Shown here one piece after another: positions 47,561 to 55,771 of a stretch of DNA of 64,000 nt. Location: assembly GCA_036705565.1 (NCBI GenBank), contig JAUBUY010000006.1, one strand, 5' to 3'. A program made the position numbers and the translations under genes. The notes under the pieces were generated by a model. The model was given only the letters and a program-made list of their open reading frames with translations. It ran no database searches and was not told the DNA's origin. Source of the DNA: Microcoleus sp036705565. Its GTDB lineage: Bacteria > Cyanobacteriota > Cyanobacteriia > Cyanobacteriales > Microcoleaceae. The first letter of the stretch is position 1. The number at the start of each line of letters is the position of its first letter.

Positions 47561-48973
47561 ATGACATCAAAAGAAGTATTTCTATCAAAACTCTCAAGCT
47601 GGGCGACTGCCCCTCAAAAGTTTTTCAAGCGAGAAATCTTGCCGGTGCTCGCAGATTTGCGGCTGGCCATTATCTTGCTGCTGACGATCGCATTTTTCAG
47701 CATTTCCGGCACTGTCATCGAACAAGGCCAATCAGTACCCTTTTACCAATCTAACTATCCAGAACACCCTGCTTTGTTCGGCTTCCTAACTTGGAAAGTT
47801 GTGCTAATTGCAGGACTTGACCACGTATACCGCACTTGGTGGTTTTTGTCAATCCTAATTTTGTTTGGCAGCAGCTTAACAGCTTGTACATTTACCCGAC
47901 AATTTCCCGCACTAAAAGCCGCCCGCCGCTGGAAATTTTATGAAGAACCAAAGCAGTTTGAAAAATTAGCTCTCAGTGCGGAATTAGAAACAGTTGCTTT
48001 AACTTCGTTAGAACCACTTTTGCAGCAAAAAAACTACCGCATATTTCGAGAAGGCGAAAAAGTTTATGCCCGCAAGGGAATAATTGGCAAAGTCGGCCCG
48101 ATTATTGTTCACGCCAGTATGCTAATTATTTTAACTGGGTCGATATGGGGCGCAATGACGGGATTTCTCGGTCAAGAAATGGTTGCCAGCGGCGAAACAT
48201 TTCAGGTGCAGAATATCTTGGATGCGGGGCCTTGGGCGGGGCCGCAAATACCGAAGGATTGGTCGATGCGAGTTAATCGGTTCTGGATTGATTATAGTCC
48301 GAGCGGTGCGATCGACCAATTTTACTCTGATCTGTCAGTTTTGGACAAAACAGGCCAAGAGGTCGATCGTAAAACCATTCACGTTAACGAGCCCCTCAGA
48401 TATCGGGGAGTCACATTTTATCAAGCAGATTGGGCAATAGCCGCCGTGCGAGTTCGCCTCAACAAAAGCCCGGTTTTACAATTGCCAATGGCTCAGCTAG
48501 ACACCCAAGGTAAAGGCCGAATTTGGGGTGCTTGGATTCCCACAAAACCAGATTTGAGTGCGGGAGTTTCTCTGCTAGCAAAAGACTTGCAAGGAACGAT
48601 TTTAGTGTACGGTACGGATGGCAAATTGTTAACTACAGTTCGCGCCGGCACGGCGGTGGAAGTTAACGGAGTCATGCTGACAATTGACGAAGTTGTAGGC
48701 AGTACGGGATTGCAAATTAAAGCCGATCCTGGTATTCCGATCGTTTATACTGGCTTCGGGTTGCTAATGCTTAGTGTGCTGATGAGCTATCTGTCTCACT
48801 CGCAGATTTGGGCTTTGGAAAAGGACGGCAAACTATACGTCGGCGGGCGCACAAATCGCGCTCAGGTGACTTTTGAAAGAGAAGTTGTGGAGATTTTGGA
48901 CAAGTTGGCAGAATCGAAACAAGAGGAAGAAAAGAGCGAAATAGCGCCGACTTCTCTAGCTAGTCAAAATTAA
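47561..48973 (+). CDS. ccs1: Cytochrome c biogenesis protein Ccs1/ResB
   Basis: Ccs1 (ResB) works with CcsA in system II haem delivery and ligation to c-type cytochromes on the lumenal/periplasmic side. The 470 residues include the first helices LRLAIILLLTIAFFSISGTVIEQGQS and WWFLSILILFGSSLTACTFTRQFPALK. The conserved helix GKVGPIIVHASMLIILTGSIWGAMTGF follows, then a large lumenal domain (DWSMRVNRFWIDYSPSGAIDQFYSDLSVLD, RGVTFYQADWAIAAVRVRL) and a last helix GIPIVYTGFGLLMLSVLMSYLSHSQIWA. Full length. CcsA is not in the window. Confidence 0.96.
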   Translation: MTSKEVFLSKLSSWATAPQKFFKREILPVLADLRLAIILLLTIAFFSISGTVIEQGQSVPFYQSNYPEHPALFGFLTWKVVLIAGLDHVYRTWWFLSILILFGSSLTACTFTRQFPALKAARRWKFYEEPKQFEKLALSAELETVALTSLEPLLQQKNYRIFREGEKVYARKGIIGKVGPIIVHASMLIILTGSIWGAMTGFLGQEMVASGETFQVQNILDAGPWAGPQIPKDWSMRVNRFWIDYSPSGAIDQFYSDLSVLDKTGQEVDRKTIHVNEPLRYRGVTFYQADWAIAAVRVRLNKSPVLQLPMAQLDTQGKGRIWGAWIPTKPDLSAGVSLLAKDLQGTILVYGTDGKLLTTVRAGTAVEVNGVMLTIDEVVGSTGLQIKADPGIPIVYTGFGLLMLSVLMSYLSHSQIWALEKDGKLYVGGRTNRAQVTFEREVVEILDKLAESKQEEEKSEIAPTSLASQN

Positions 48974-49057
48974 TTTTATGGTGGGCATTGCCCACCATTG
49001 ATGTCAACAACCAGGTAAAAGGTAGTATCAGTCTTCTGTCTGAGTCACAATCCCCTC

Positions 49058-49140
49058 GATCTCTCTTAGCCCCCCTTAAAAAGGGGGAAGAGCATTCAAA
49101 GTCACGCCCTACTCCCTTTTTAAGGGGATTTAGGGAGATA
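49058..49140. repeat. Palindromic CCCCCTTAAAAAGGGGG element
   Basis: GATCTCTCTTAGCCCCCCTT...AAGGGGG and CCCTTTTTAAGGGGATTTAGGGAGAT arms mirror each other. It is a shorter relative of 33813-33950. Confidence 0.7.
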
Positions 49141-49385
49141 GAGACTCGACTACAAGCGACCTTCATTATGGGTTTGAGCCTGGTTGGTGACACGAATGCA
49201 ATAGATTTTATATCGGAAAATAAGTGAATTTACGTAAATTATGGTACTGCTAATCAGGTAATTTTTAATAAAAGTCAGTGACTATACAATTGTAAATCTT
49301 CACAACAAGAGATATCATCTACCCATAGTTATTTAAATTTAAAAAAACTCAATAACTATGGATCAACTTATCCTGGTATTTTTTT

Positions 49386-50852
49386 ATGCCAATTATCGTT
49401 CCTTTTGTCCTTCAAACAGTTTTACCTATACTCAGTGCGCTTTTCGCTCTTTTGATTCCTGTACTGGCTCCTGTTATCAAGTTCGCTCTGACTCGCATTC
49501 CCAAAATTCCCTCATATATTCGGCTCCTCAAAATTTTGTATTCAGATATTGACTCATCTGCCACAGAGCGAAAAATTATTACTGTTGGACTACTGGTAAT
49601 TAGTAGCATTGTGACTTTCATGGCTTATTCCGTTATACCTTGGACGGGTGTACCCCTGATCGGTGCTATTACCAGTCCCATTGCTGGCGCTATTGCTCTT
49701 GTGGTGGCACTGGCACTTTTAGATATGATTTTTGACATGAATAAAGGCTATTACTTAGAGCGACTAAGAGGAAAAGGTTTTGCTGGATTAAATGACATAG
49801 AAACCGATATTAAAGATTTAAAAGATATTTTTGGCAAATCCTGGAAGAAAGTTAAATCTACTATTAACGATGCCAGCCAGAAAATTTATGAAGAGGGCTG
49901 TAAGCGTGGCATCAACTTTAGTGATAAATCTTATCAAAGCTATATCGATCGTGAATTAGAAGGATTGAATGTATATGTTGGTAAAAATTCAGTTGCAGAG
50001 TATGAAGGTATAAGTGCCGACTTATTAAAGCAAAATAAGGGGCAAGATTGGACAAAAGATGCTTTTGCACTAGGGACAGGTGCAACTGTAGGGGCTTTGG
50101 CTGGTGTTGGCGCTTCAGCAGTTGCGACCTCAGTATTTGCGCCGGCTAGTATTTGGACAACTATCCACAGCATTCCTTTGATTGGGGGCTTGGTGGGCAG
50201 TTCAACGGGTATTGTTGTCAGTGCAGGGTACTACTCATTACTAACATTTGCTGCTCCTGTTGGACTGGGAGTATTAGCAACTGTCGGGATTTACAGCGGT
50301 CTGACGGGCTGGAAAAATCAAGAAGAAGCGGCCAAGATGAGCAAGTTTTTATCAGAGATAATTATTGCTGCTTTACCAATGGCTTGGATTGATGGTCAAT
50401 TAGATGACAAGGAGGAAGATACTATAGATAGATTGATGACTACCTCCGGTATGAGAAAGGAAGAGCGAGATTTAGTTCGCAAAGCCATAGAACAACGGCA
50501 AAAATTTGATGAAATCATGACAACGAGTATTCCTTTTGATGAAGAACATCGGGAAAAAAGTTGTAGTCAAAGCAATAAAGAGCGACTAAAGCATCGCCTA
50601 ATATTATGTACAGCTTGGGAGATTGCCGTTGCTGATGGCAAAATTGATTTGTCAGAATTACATCTTCATAACTGCATGGCAGATAAGCTAGGTATTTCTC
50701 GTGAGGAGGTGAAAGAAATCCGGCGGGCGATAAACATCAAGCATGAGCAAGAGCTTTGGCTGACGGAAGCCTTAGAACCAAAGGGTTCCAAGACTAAGTT
50801 ATTGAGCGTCCGCGAACAATACCGCCTCCAACCAGCAGCGGATAATCTTTAG
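49386..50852 (+). CDS. Membrane protein with C-terminal TerB-like domain
   Basis: The 488-residue protein has an N-terminal hydrophobic block (about 1-40), a helix pair near 75-125, a charged middle region (FDMNKGYYLERLRGKGFAGLNDIETDIKDLKDIFGKSWKKVKSTI), and a Gly/Ala-rich membrane region (about 225-310). It ends in an acidic helical domain resembling TerB/DjlA N-terminal modules (AALPMAWIDGQLDDKEEDTIDRLMTTSGM; LCTAWEIAVADGKIDLSELHLHNCMADKLGISREEVKEI). The two ADGxID-type motifs could bind metal. Codon use is more AT-rich than its neighbours, hinting at transfer. The family as a whole is not recognised; it may be part of an envelope-stress or defence function. Confidence 0.6.
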   Translation: MPIIVPFVLQTVLPILSALFALLIPVLAPVIKFALTRIPKIPSYIRLLKILYSDIDSSATERKIITVGLLVISSIVTFMAYSVIPWTGVPLIGAITSPIAGAIALVVALALLDMIFDMNKGYYLERLRGKGFAGLNDIETDIKDLKDIFGKSWKKVKSTINDASQKIYEEGCKRGINFSDKSYQSYIDRELEGLNVYVGKNSVAEYEGISADLLKQNKGQDWTKDAFALGTGATVGALAGVGASAVATSVFAPASIWTTIHSIPLIGGLVGSSTGIVVSAGYYSLLTFAAPVGLGVLATVGIYSGLTGWKNQEEAAKMSKFLSEIIIAALPMAWIDGQLDDKEEDTIDRLMTTSGMRKEERDLVRKAIEQRQKFDEIMTTSIPFDEEHREKSCSQSNKERLKHRLILCTAWEIAVADGKIDLSELHLHNCMADKLGISREEVKEIRRAINIKHEQELWLTEALEPKGSKTKLLSVREQYRLQPAADNL

Positions 50853-50898
50853 TCTTTGATAACAATTTATCTAGTTAAGTGAGCAAGGGCTAAAAAAA

Positions 50899-50951
50899 CA
50901 GAATACTCAGATACCCGACTTCTTAAAGAAGTCGGGTATCTGAGTATTCTG
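50899..50951. terminator. Perfect 24-bp bidirectional hairpin
   Basis: The arm CAGAATACTCAGATACCCG..., a 5-base TTAAA loop and the exact complement form a 24-bp stem between the convergent TerB-like and queF genes. The inner CCCGACTTC-TTAAA-GAAGTCGGG resembles the core at 9979-10010. Confidence 0.85.
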
Positions 50952-50978
50952 ATAACGCACATTTAAAGGCTGAGCCTT

Positions 50979-51398
50979 CTACTTCTGATGCGACACCTCA
51001 ATCACGGTGTGCACGTTCCCGCGTGGCGAAAAATCGCCCTTAATCGTCGCTTCCAGCGGCGCGCAAGCCGCCACAAAATCGTCTAAAATTTGATTGATCG
51101 ATTCTTCGTGAGAAATGTAGCGATCGCGATAACTGTTGACGTACAGTTTCAGCGCCTTTAACTCTACCACCCGCTCGTCTGGCACGTAAGTAACGTGAAT
51201 AGTCGCAAAATCGGGATAGCCAGAAAACGGACACTTGCAAGTAAACTCTGGCAACGTAATGTTAATCGAGTAGCGCCGCCCGACTCGCGGATTCGGGAAA
51301 GTAATTAACTCCCCTTCCAAAATCTGGCGTTCGCCGTATTTCATTTCTTCGGTGCTTGACTTTTGCGACATAGTTTGTTCCGGTGCGTGCTTATTCAT
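50979..51398 (-). CDS. queF: NADPH-dependent 7-cyano-7-deazaguanine reductase QueF
   Basis: QueF reduces the nitrile preQ0 to preQ1 in queuosine biosynthesis. The 139-residue product is the unimodular (YkvM-type) form. The catalytic region EFTCKCPFSGYPDFATIHVTYVPDERVVELKALKLYVNSYRDRYISHEESIN includes the nucleophile Cys56 (CPFSG), the NADPH/substrate motif ELKALKLYVNSYR and the HE pair. The C-terminus GDFSPRGNVHTVIEV is standard. ATG 51398 is used; ATG 51371 is possible. No preQ1 riboswitch was seen upstream. Confidence 0.95.
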   Translation of the reverse strand: MNKHAPEQTMSQKSSTEEMKYGERQILEGELITFPNPRVGRRYSINITLPEFTCKCPFSGYPDFATIHVTYVPDERVVELKALKLYVNSYRDRYISHEESINQILDDFVAACAPLEATIKGDFSPRGNVHTVIEVSHQK

Positions 51399-51543
51399 AG
51401 CGATCGACTAAAAACTTGTAACATTAAATTAATTTTACGTTCAATATCTGTAACAAATATCTTGACGAATTGTGTTGCGATCGATCTAATTGCAAATAGT
51501 CTCAGGCTAAACTAAAACAAGTTCACCCTCGCCATCTACAATT

Positions 51544-52140
51544 ATGCAAAATACTACCTTATCTGACAATACTTCCCCTGAAAACTCAAATAGTTACTCT
51601 CCATCAGTACCAATTTCCCTCTATCGAGAAGTCACGGCAGAGCTGCAAGCAGCCCAAGCGATGGTGGACTCCCTCAAAACCCACAATCAGCAATTAGTCC
51701 AACAAAATCAACAACTGCGGCGAGAAGTAGAAACAGTAGTTCAAGTATCCCAACAGTTACAGCAAGTAGTCAACTCGGCTCAGAGTATTACCCAGACAGG
51801 GATGCCTCAAATGCCGTCAGTCAAATTCAATTTCAGCGTTGAACCTCCGCCCCCACCACCTGTAACCTCGCAGACTAACTCTGCCATACCTCAACCACCT
51901 CAGACAGTGGCTTTCCCCTTCCCACTACCGGAACCGGAGCCAACAGCCGCCTCGATGCCGCAGCCACTTCCCGAAAAATTATTTACAGAGGTGCCGGAAA
52001 CTCCTTACCGTGTGCGCTCGCAACTCAAAAAAACCTCAGACTTAAGTGGATTGTGGTTGGCGATCGCGATTTTTCTGATTGTGATTGCAGCTTTCGGTGC
52101 AGGTTATTTAGTTGTTCGCCCTTTATTAATGAAAAAGTAA
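51544..52140 (+). CDS. Tail-anchored coiled-coil protein of unknown function
   Basis: The 198 residues comprise a Ser/Asn-rich start and a coiled coil at about 28-80 (REVTAELQAAQAMVDSLKTHNQQLVQQNQQLRREVETVVQVSQQLQQVV). A Pro-rich stretch follows (EPPPPPPVTSQ..., about 100-145). A single C-terminal membrane helix (LWLAIAIFLIVIAAFGAGYLVV) ends in PLLMKK. The topology suggests a cytoplasmic coiled coil held at the membrane. The family is not recognised beyond cyanobacterial hypotheticals. It is convergent with speD across a perfect hairpin. Confidence 0.7.
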   Translation: MQNTTLSDNTSPENSNSYSPSVPISLYREVTAELQAAQAMVDSLKTHNQQLVQQNQQLRREVETVVQVSQQLQQVVNSAQSITQTGMPQMPSVKFNFSVEPPPPPPVTSQTNSAIPQPPQTVAFPFPLPEPEPTAASMPQPLPEKLFTEVPETPYRVRSQLKKTSDLSGLWLAIAIFLIVIAAFGAGYLVVRPLLMKK

Positions 52141-52151
52141 ATTCCAACAAG

Positions 52152-52177
52152 AATCCCACGGCTCAAGCCGTGGGATT
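52152..52177. terminator. Perfect 12-bp hairpin terminator
   Basis: AATCCCACGGCT-CA-AGCCGTGGGATT followed by TTA on the plus strand, between the convergent genes ending at 52140 and 52225. Confidence 0.85.
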
Positions 52178-52224
52178 TTAAACAAAACCTAGCATAAAAT
52201 GTTCAAAGTTACGCTAATTGGCCA

Positions 52225-52647
52225 TCATCCTCTGGCGGCAATCGTTTCTACTGAACGAGGGGCATACTGCTCTTCACAAGCAGAACCTACGATTCCCACC
52301 CCGGGCTCGAAACCGCGCGTGAACTCAGTGAGTTTTACCTGTTTAGCTTCCAAAGCTGTCTGTAGCACCTTCATGGCTCGGTGAGGGTCGCCGGCTCCGC
52401 AGAAAAATAAGTCTGCAGCAAAATAACCGTGTTCAGGCCAAGTATGGATTGCTATATGAGACTCTGCCAAAGTAGCAGTAGCTGTCACTCCGTGAGGACT
52501 AAACTGGTGTACGCACAAATCGATGAGAGTAGCTCCTCCGGCTTCGATCGCATCGAGAATAGCGCGGCGGATACGTTCAGGATCGTTGAGCAGGTCTCCA
52601 GGAGACTGCCAAGCATCAGCGACCAGATGGGTTCCCAATTGTTTCAT
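52225..52647 (-). CDS. speD: S-adenosylmethionine decarboxylase proenzyme SpeD
   Basis: SpeD makes decarboxylated SAM, the aminopropyl donor for spermidine. It is a pyruvoyl enzyme that self-cleaves at Ser63 in ATLAESHIAIHTWPEHGYFAADLFFCG, where the conserved His and Cys of the active site are also seen. The 140-residue length is typical of the bacterial class 1B (SpeH-like) enzyme. The start MKQLGTHLVADAWQSPGDLLNDPERI is standard. Confidence 0.95.
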   Translation of the reverse strand: MKQLGTHLVADAWQSPGDLLNDPERIRRAILDAIEAGGATLIDLCVHQFSPHGVTATATLAESHIAIHTWPEHGYFAADLFFCGAGDPHRAMKVLQTALEAKQVKLTEFTRGFEPGVGIVGSACEEQYAPRSVETIAARG

Positions 52648-52766
52648 TCTGCGGGGTTTTACCTCTATTGATTTTTAAGTCTCAAACCTTTTAACCATAG
52701 CACGGTGTCAAAAATTTTGCAAGTATGTTTCCCAAAGAAAGATGAAGATTAGGAGGATGGAGCTCT

Positions 52767-52971
52767 AAATCGTAAATTTGGGGGTTTGGGATTGGGGCTG
52801 GCGCGCGCGCGTCAACTTGGGGAACTGCACGGCGACAGAATTTGGGTTGAGAGTAGGGGTGAAGGACAGGGAGCCACCTTCACCGTTGAACTTCCCCTCT
52901 TGCATACCGCGAATCCGGTTGAAGAAGTTGCCGCTGGGGCTGAAGCTCGAAAAGTTTTGAGTTTTAAATGA
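52767..52971 (+). pseudogene. Histidine kinase C-terminal remnant (ATPase G2 box)
   Basis: The frame reads RKFGGLGLGLARARQLGELHGDRIWVESRGEGQGATFTVELPLL and then a short tail to a stop at 52971. This is the extreme C-terminus of a sensor histidine kinase HATPase domain: the G2 box and last strands. No upstream N, G1 or H boxes and no receiver domain follow. It begins about 120 bases after the speD start, so it is a truncated relic, perhaps left by rearrangement linked to the adjacent tnpB element. Confidence 0.75.
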
Positions 52972-53001
52972 AAGATTATTTAACTCCCAGCCGGGAAGTC
53001 C

Positions 53002-53063
53002 CTCGGTATATTTAGAGGGGATTAATCTGAGCGCTCGCGAAGTACCCCGACTAAATTACCGAG
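53002..53063. other. Stem-loop between kinase remnant and tnpB
   Basis: CTCGGTATATTTAG and CTAAATTACCGAG are near-perfect inverted arms enclosing a second GGGG/CCCC pairing. It could be the structured left end of an IS200/IS605-type element or an unrelated repeat. Confidence 0.4.
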
Positions 53064-53250
53064 CGTGATGTCCAGAAGCGTTGGGTGGAGGAACGGAAAC
53101 CAACAATTAATCTCGCCTATCACGAATCAATCTTCGGGAACATCTTGATTTTAGATGCTTTTTCCAAGTGTTGAAATAATAATTTTTGGGGTGGCATTTT
53201 GGACGTACATAAACTATACTATTCAAAGGTCGAAAACAGGAAGTTTAGAA

Positions 53251-54684
53251 ATGCAACTCACTTACAAATACCGCCTCAAACCCACGAAAGCTCAATCAAC
53301 AACGATTGTGGCTCACTTAGAACTTTGTCGGCGGCAGTACAACTACCGATTAGGCGAAAGATTCAGGTGGTGGGAAACCACGAGAACACCCATAAACGCT
53401 TGTCCCTTGATTGTTTCGATAGTCCCCGTTGAGGAGATTTATCGAAATATTCCTTTGACGAGAGTCCAAACTAGGGATGGCAGGAAAAAGGATGAATCAG
53501 GCAATCCTTTGACTAAAAAAGGTGATGTTTTCTCAAACATTGAAGGCGGATATGTACAGTGGCAGACAATTCAACTTGCTGACTTGAAAAACACAAAAAA
53601 ACTGTTTCCTGATTACAAAGTGTTGGATTCTCAGGTTTTGCAAGATGTGGTCAACAGAGTTGAAACTTCCTTCTCAAACTTCACCACGCCCGATAAAAAT
53701 GGCAATCGTAGAGGCAAGCCCAGATTTAAGGGGCGACCCTACTACAAATCCTTCACTTATCCTCAGTTAGGCAATTTAGATATTATCAAGGATGAGCAAA
53801 ACAGGATTTGTATTGACCTCGCGAAAATAGGTCAAGTGCCGATGGTTTTCCATCGTCCAATACCAACTGGTTTTAAAGTTAAGACGGTTACAGTCATCAG
53901 AGAAGCGGATGGGTGGTATATTGCATTGACGCTAGAAGATAAGACGGTTCCCGTAACGGTTGCAGAAATTCAACCGACTGACAAAAACACTCTTGGTATC
54001 GACTTAGGAATAACAAATTACGCCTATCTTTCCAATGGCGAAAGAGTTGAGAATCCTAGATTCTTGAGAAAGTCAGCCCAAAAACTGGCAAGGCTTCAAG
54101 CGAAATTAGCCAAAAAAGTCAAGGGTTCTAAGCCTTGGAAAATTATCAAGGATAAGGTTTCCAGACTCCATCAATTCGTTGCCAGAGCCAGATTGGATTT
54201 CCAATTCAAAACGGCACATGAGCTGTTCGGTAAGTGTGATGTTTTAGTTGTTGAAGACTTGAGTGTCAAAAACCTGACTAGACGCGCCAAACCCAAGACT
54301 GATATTGAGGATGGCAGTTTGGTTTATTTGCCAAACGGTCAGTCGGCTAAAAGCGGTTTGAATAAATCCATGCTTGATGCTGCTCATGGGCAATTTACTA
54401 ACGTCCTCAAGTATGTCGCTTGGAAGCTAGGCAAAAGCGTTTTGTTTATTGACCCGAAGGGAACTTCCCAACATTGCTGGAACTGCCTCAACAAAGTACC
54501 GAAAGAATTATCGGAGCGGTGGCATTCTTGTCAGTGTGGAGAATCATTAGATCGAGACGAAAACTCAGCCAAACTCATAAGAAAGATTGGTCTGAATTAC
54601 GAAAGTGGCGGGGGAACTCCGTCACTCAAAAAAGCCTTTGAAAAAAAGGAAAAAGAAGCCTGCGGTCTAACTGTACCCAGTTGA
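53251..54684 (+). CDS. tnpB: TnpB family RNA-guided endonuclease (IS200/IS605-type OrfB)
   Basis: I start at ATG 53251 (MQLTYKYRLKPTKAQSTTIVAHLELCRRQYNYRL), giving 477 residues; the frame runs on upstream without family similarity. The RuvC triad is intact: Asp in GIDLGITNYAYLSNGE, Glu in LVVEDLSVKNLTRR and Asp in LDRDENSAKLI. The zinc ribbon CWNC...CQCG is present. TnpB proteins are transposon-encoded nucleases guided by an omegaRNA from the element's right end. No tnpA is adjacent, so the element is of the IS1341-like lone-TnpB kind. The omegaRNA should overlap the gene's 3' end and the 25 bases beyond. Confidence 0.93.
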   Translation: MQLTYKYRLKPTKAQSTTIVAHLELCRRQYNYRLGERFRWWETTRTPINACPLIVSIVPVEEIYRNIPLTRVQTRDGRKKDESGNPLTKKGDVFSNIEGGYVQWQTIQLADLKNTKKLFPDYKVLDSQVLQDVVNRVETSFSNFTTPDKNGNRRGKPRFKGRPYYKSFTYPQLGNLDIIKDEQNRICIDLAKIGQVPMVFHRPIPTGFKVKTVTVIREADGWYIALTLEDKTVPVTVAEIQPTDKNTLGIDLGITNYAYLSNGERVENPRFLRKSAQKLARLQAKLAKKVKGSKPWKIIKDKVSRLHQFVARARLDFQFKTAHELFGKCDVLVVEDLSVKNLTRRAKPKTDIEDGSLVYLPNGQSAKSGLNKSMLDAAHGQFTNVLKYVAWKLGKSVLFIDPKGTSQHCWNCLNKVPKELSERWHSCQCGESLDRDENSAKLIRKIGLNYESGGGTPSLKKAFEKKEKEACGLTVPS

Positions 54685-54709
54685 CCGTCAGGTTAGTTCA
54701 CTCAACTCA

Positions 54710-55771
54710 TCAATCCCGGCTGTGAGTAGCTCCATTCGGCAAAATCGCCCCGCCCAAAGCTGCTTCATTCAAATTATCAACATTCAAGCTTGCCCCAATC
54801 AAATTAGCCTCGGACAAATTAGTTCCTGTCAAATTCGCCCCTGTCAGAGAACTTAGGAGCAAACCCGCTCCCGACAAATTGGCGTGACTCAAATTCGCCC
54901 CCCGCAAATCCGCTTCCAGCAAGCTAGCACCTGCCAAATTCGCACCGCTCAAGTTAGCTCCCCGTAAAGAAGCTTTGTTCAAATTCGCAGCCCTCAAATC
55001 AGCATTGTGCAGAATCAAACCATTTAAATTAGCTTTACTTAAATTAGCTCCCTGCAAGTCAGCCCCGCTCAAATTAGAGCCATTTAGATTGGCCGATTGC
55101 AAATCAGCACCGCTCAAGTCAGCACCGCTCAAATTAGCAGCGCTAATAGAAGCCTCCCGCAGACTTGCTTCGCTCAAACAAGCCCCAACCAAATTGACGC
55201 CGCTGAGATTTCCGCGATTGAGATAAGCCCGAGTTAAAGTTGCTCCGCTCAGGTTCGCCCCGGTCAAGTCTACCTCGCTGAGAATGGCTCTCGTCAAATT
55301 TGCTCTGCTTAAGTCAACCCCGCTCATAATTGCTCGGCTCAGCGTCGCCCCGCTCAAATTAGCCTCAGTTAGTTTTGAGCCGCTTAGCAAACAAGCTCCT
55401 ACTAAACTCGCTCCCGTCATAACCGCTTTGCTCAAGTCAGCCTGAGACAATATTGCTCCGCTGAGATTGGCGCCGCTAAAATCTGCGGAGATCGCCACAG
55501 TTCCAGTGAAACTAGAACTTCCCAGGTTGGCTTCAATTAATTTCGCCTTAGACAAATTAGCTCCGCTCAAGTCGGCGGCGTTTAAATTAGCTCCAATCAG
55601 TTTGCTTCTAATTAAGTTGGCACCTTTCAAATTAGCGTTGCTCAAATTTGTTCGACTGAGATTAGCTTCACTCAAATGAGCTGCAATGAGGTTAGCTCCT
55701 CGAAAATCTCGTTCCCCGTTTCTATGTCTAATTAAAAGTTCATCGGCACTTAAAAGTTCAGTGAAATTCAT
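54710..55771 (-). CDS. Long pentapeptide-repeat protein
   Basis: The 353-residue product is almost entirely A(N/D)LXX repeats from residue about 22 to 340 (FRGANLIAAHLSEANLSRTNLSNANLKGANL...), roughly 60 units or 15 coils of a quadrilateral beta-helix. A short N-terminus (MNFTELLSADELLIRHRNGERD) is typical of cytoplasmic pentapeptide proteins. No signal peptide is seen. Some family members mimic DNA and inhibit gyrase, but that cannot be inferred here. Its stop lies 26 bases from the tnpB stop (convergent). Confidence 0.88.
   Translation of the reverse strand: MNFTELLSADELLIRHRNGERDFRGANLIAAHLSEANLSRTNLSNANLKGANLIRSKLIGANLNAADLSGANLSKAKLIEANLGSSSFTGTVAISADFSGANLSGAILSQADLSKAVMTGASLVGACLLSGSKLTEANLSGATLSRAIMSGVDLSRANLTRAILSEVDLTGANLSGATLTRAYLNRGNLSGVNLVGACLSEASLREASISAANLSGADLSGADLQSANLNGSNLSGADLQGANLSKANLNGLILHNADLRAANLNKASLRGANLSGANLAGASLLEADLRGANLSHANLSGAGLLLSSLTGANLTGTNLSEANLIGASLNVDNLNEAALGGAILPNGATHSRD

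Noticed and set aside
53155..53250. Upstream extension of TnpB
   Set aside because: The first 32 codons are hydrophobic and unrelated to TnpB, whose usual start matches the Met at 53251.
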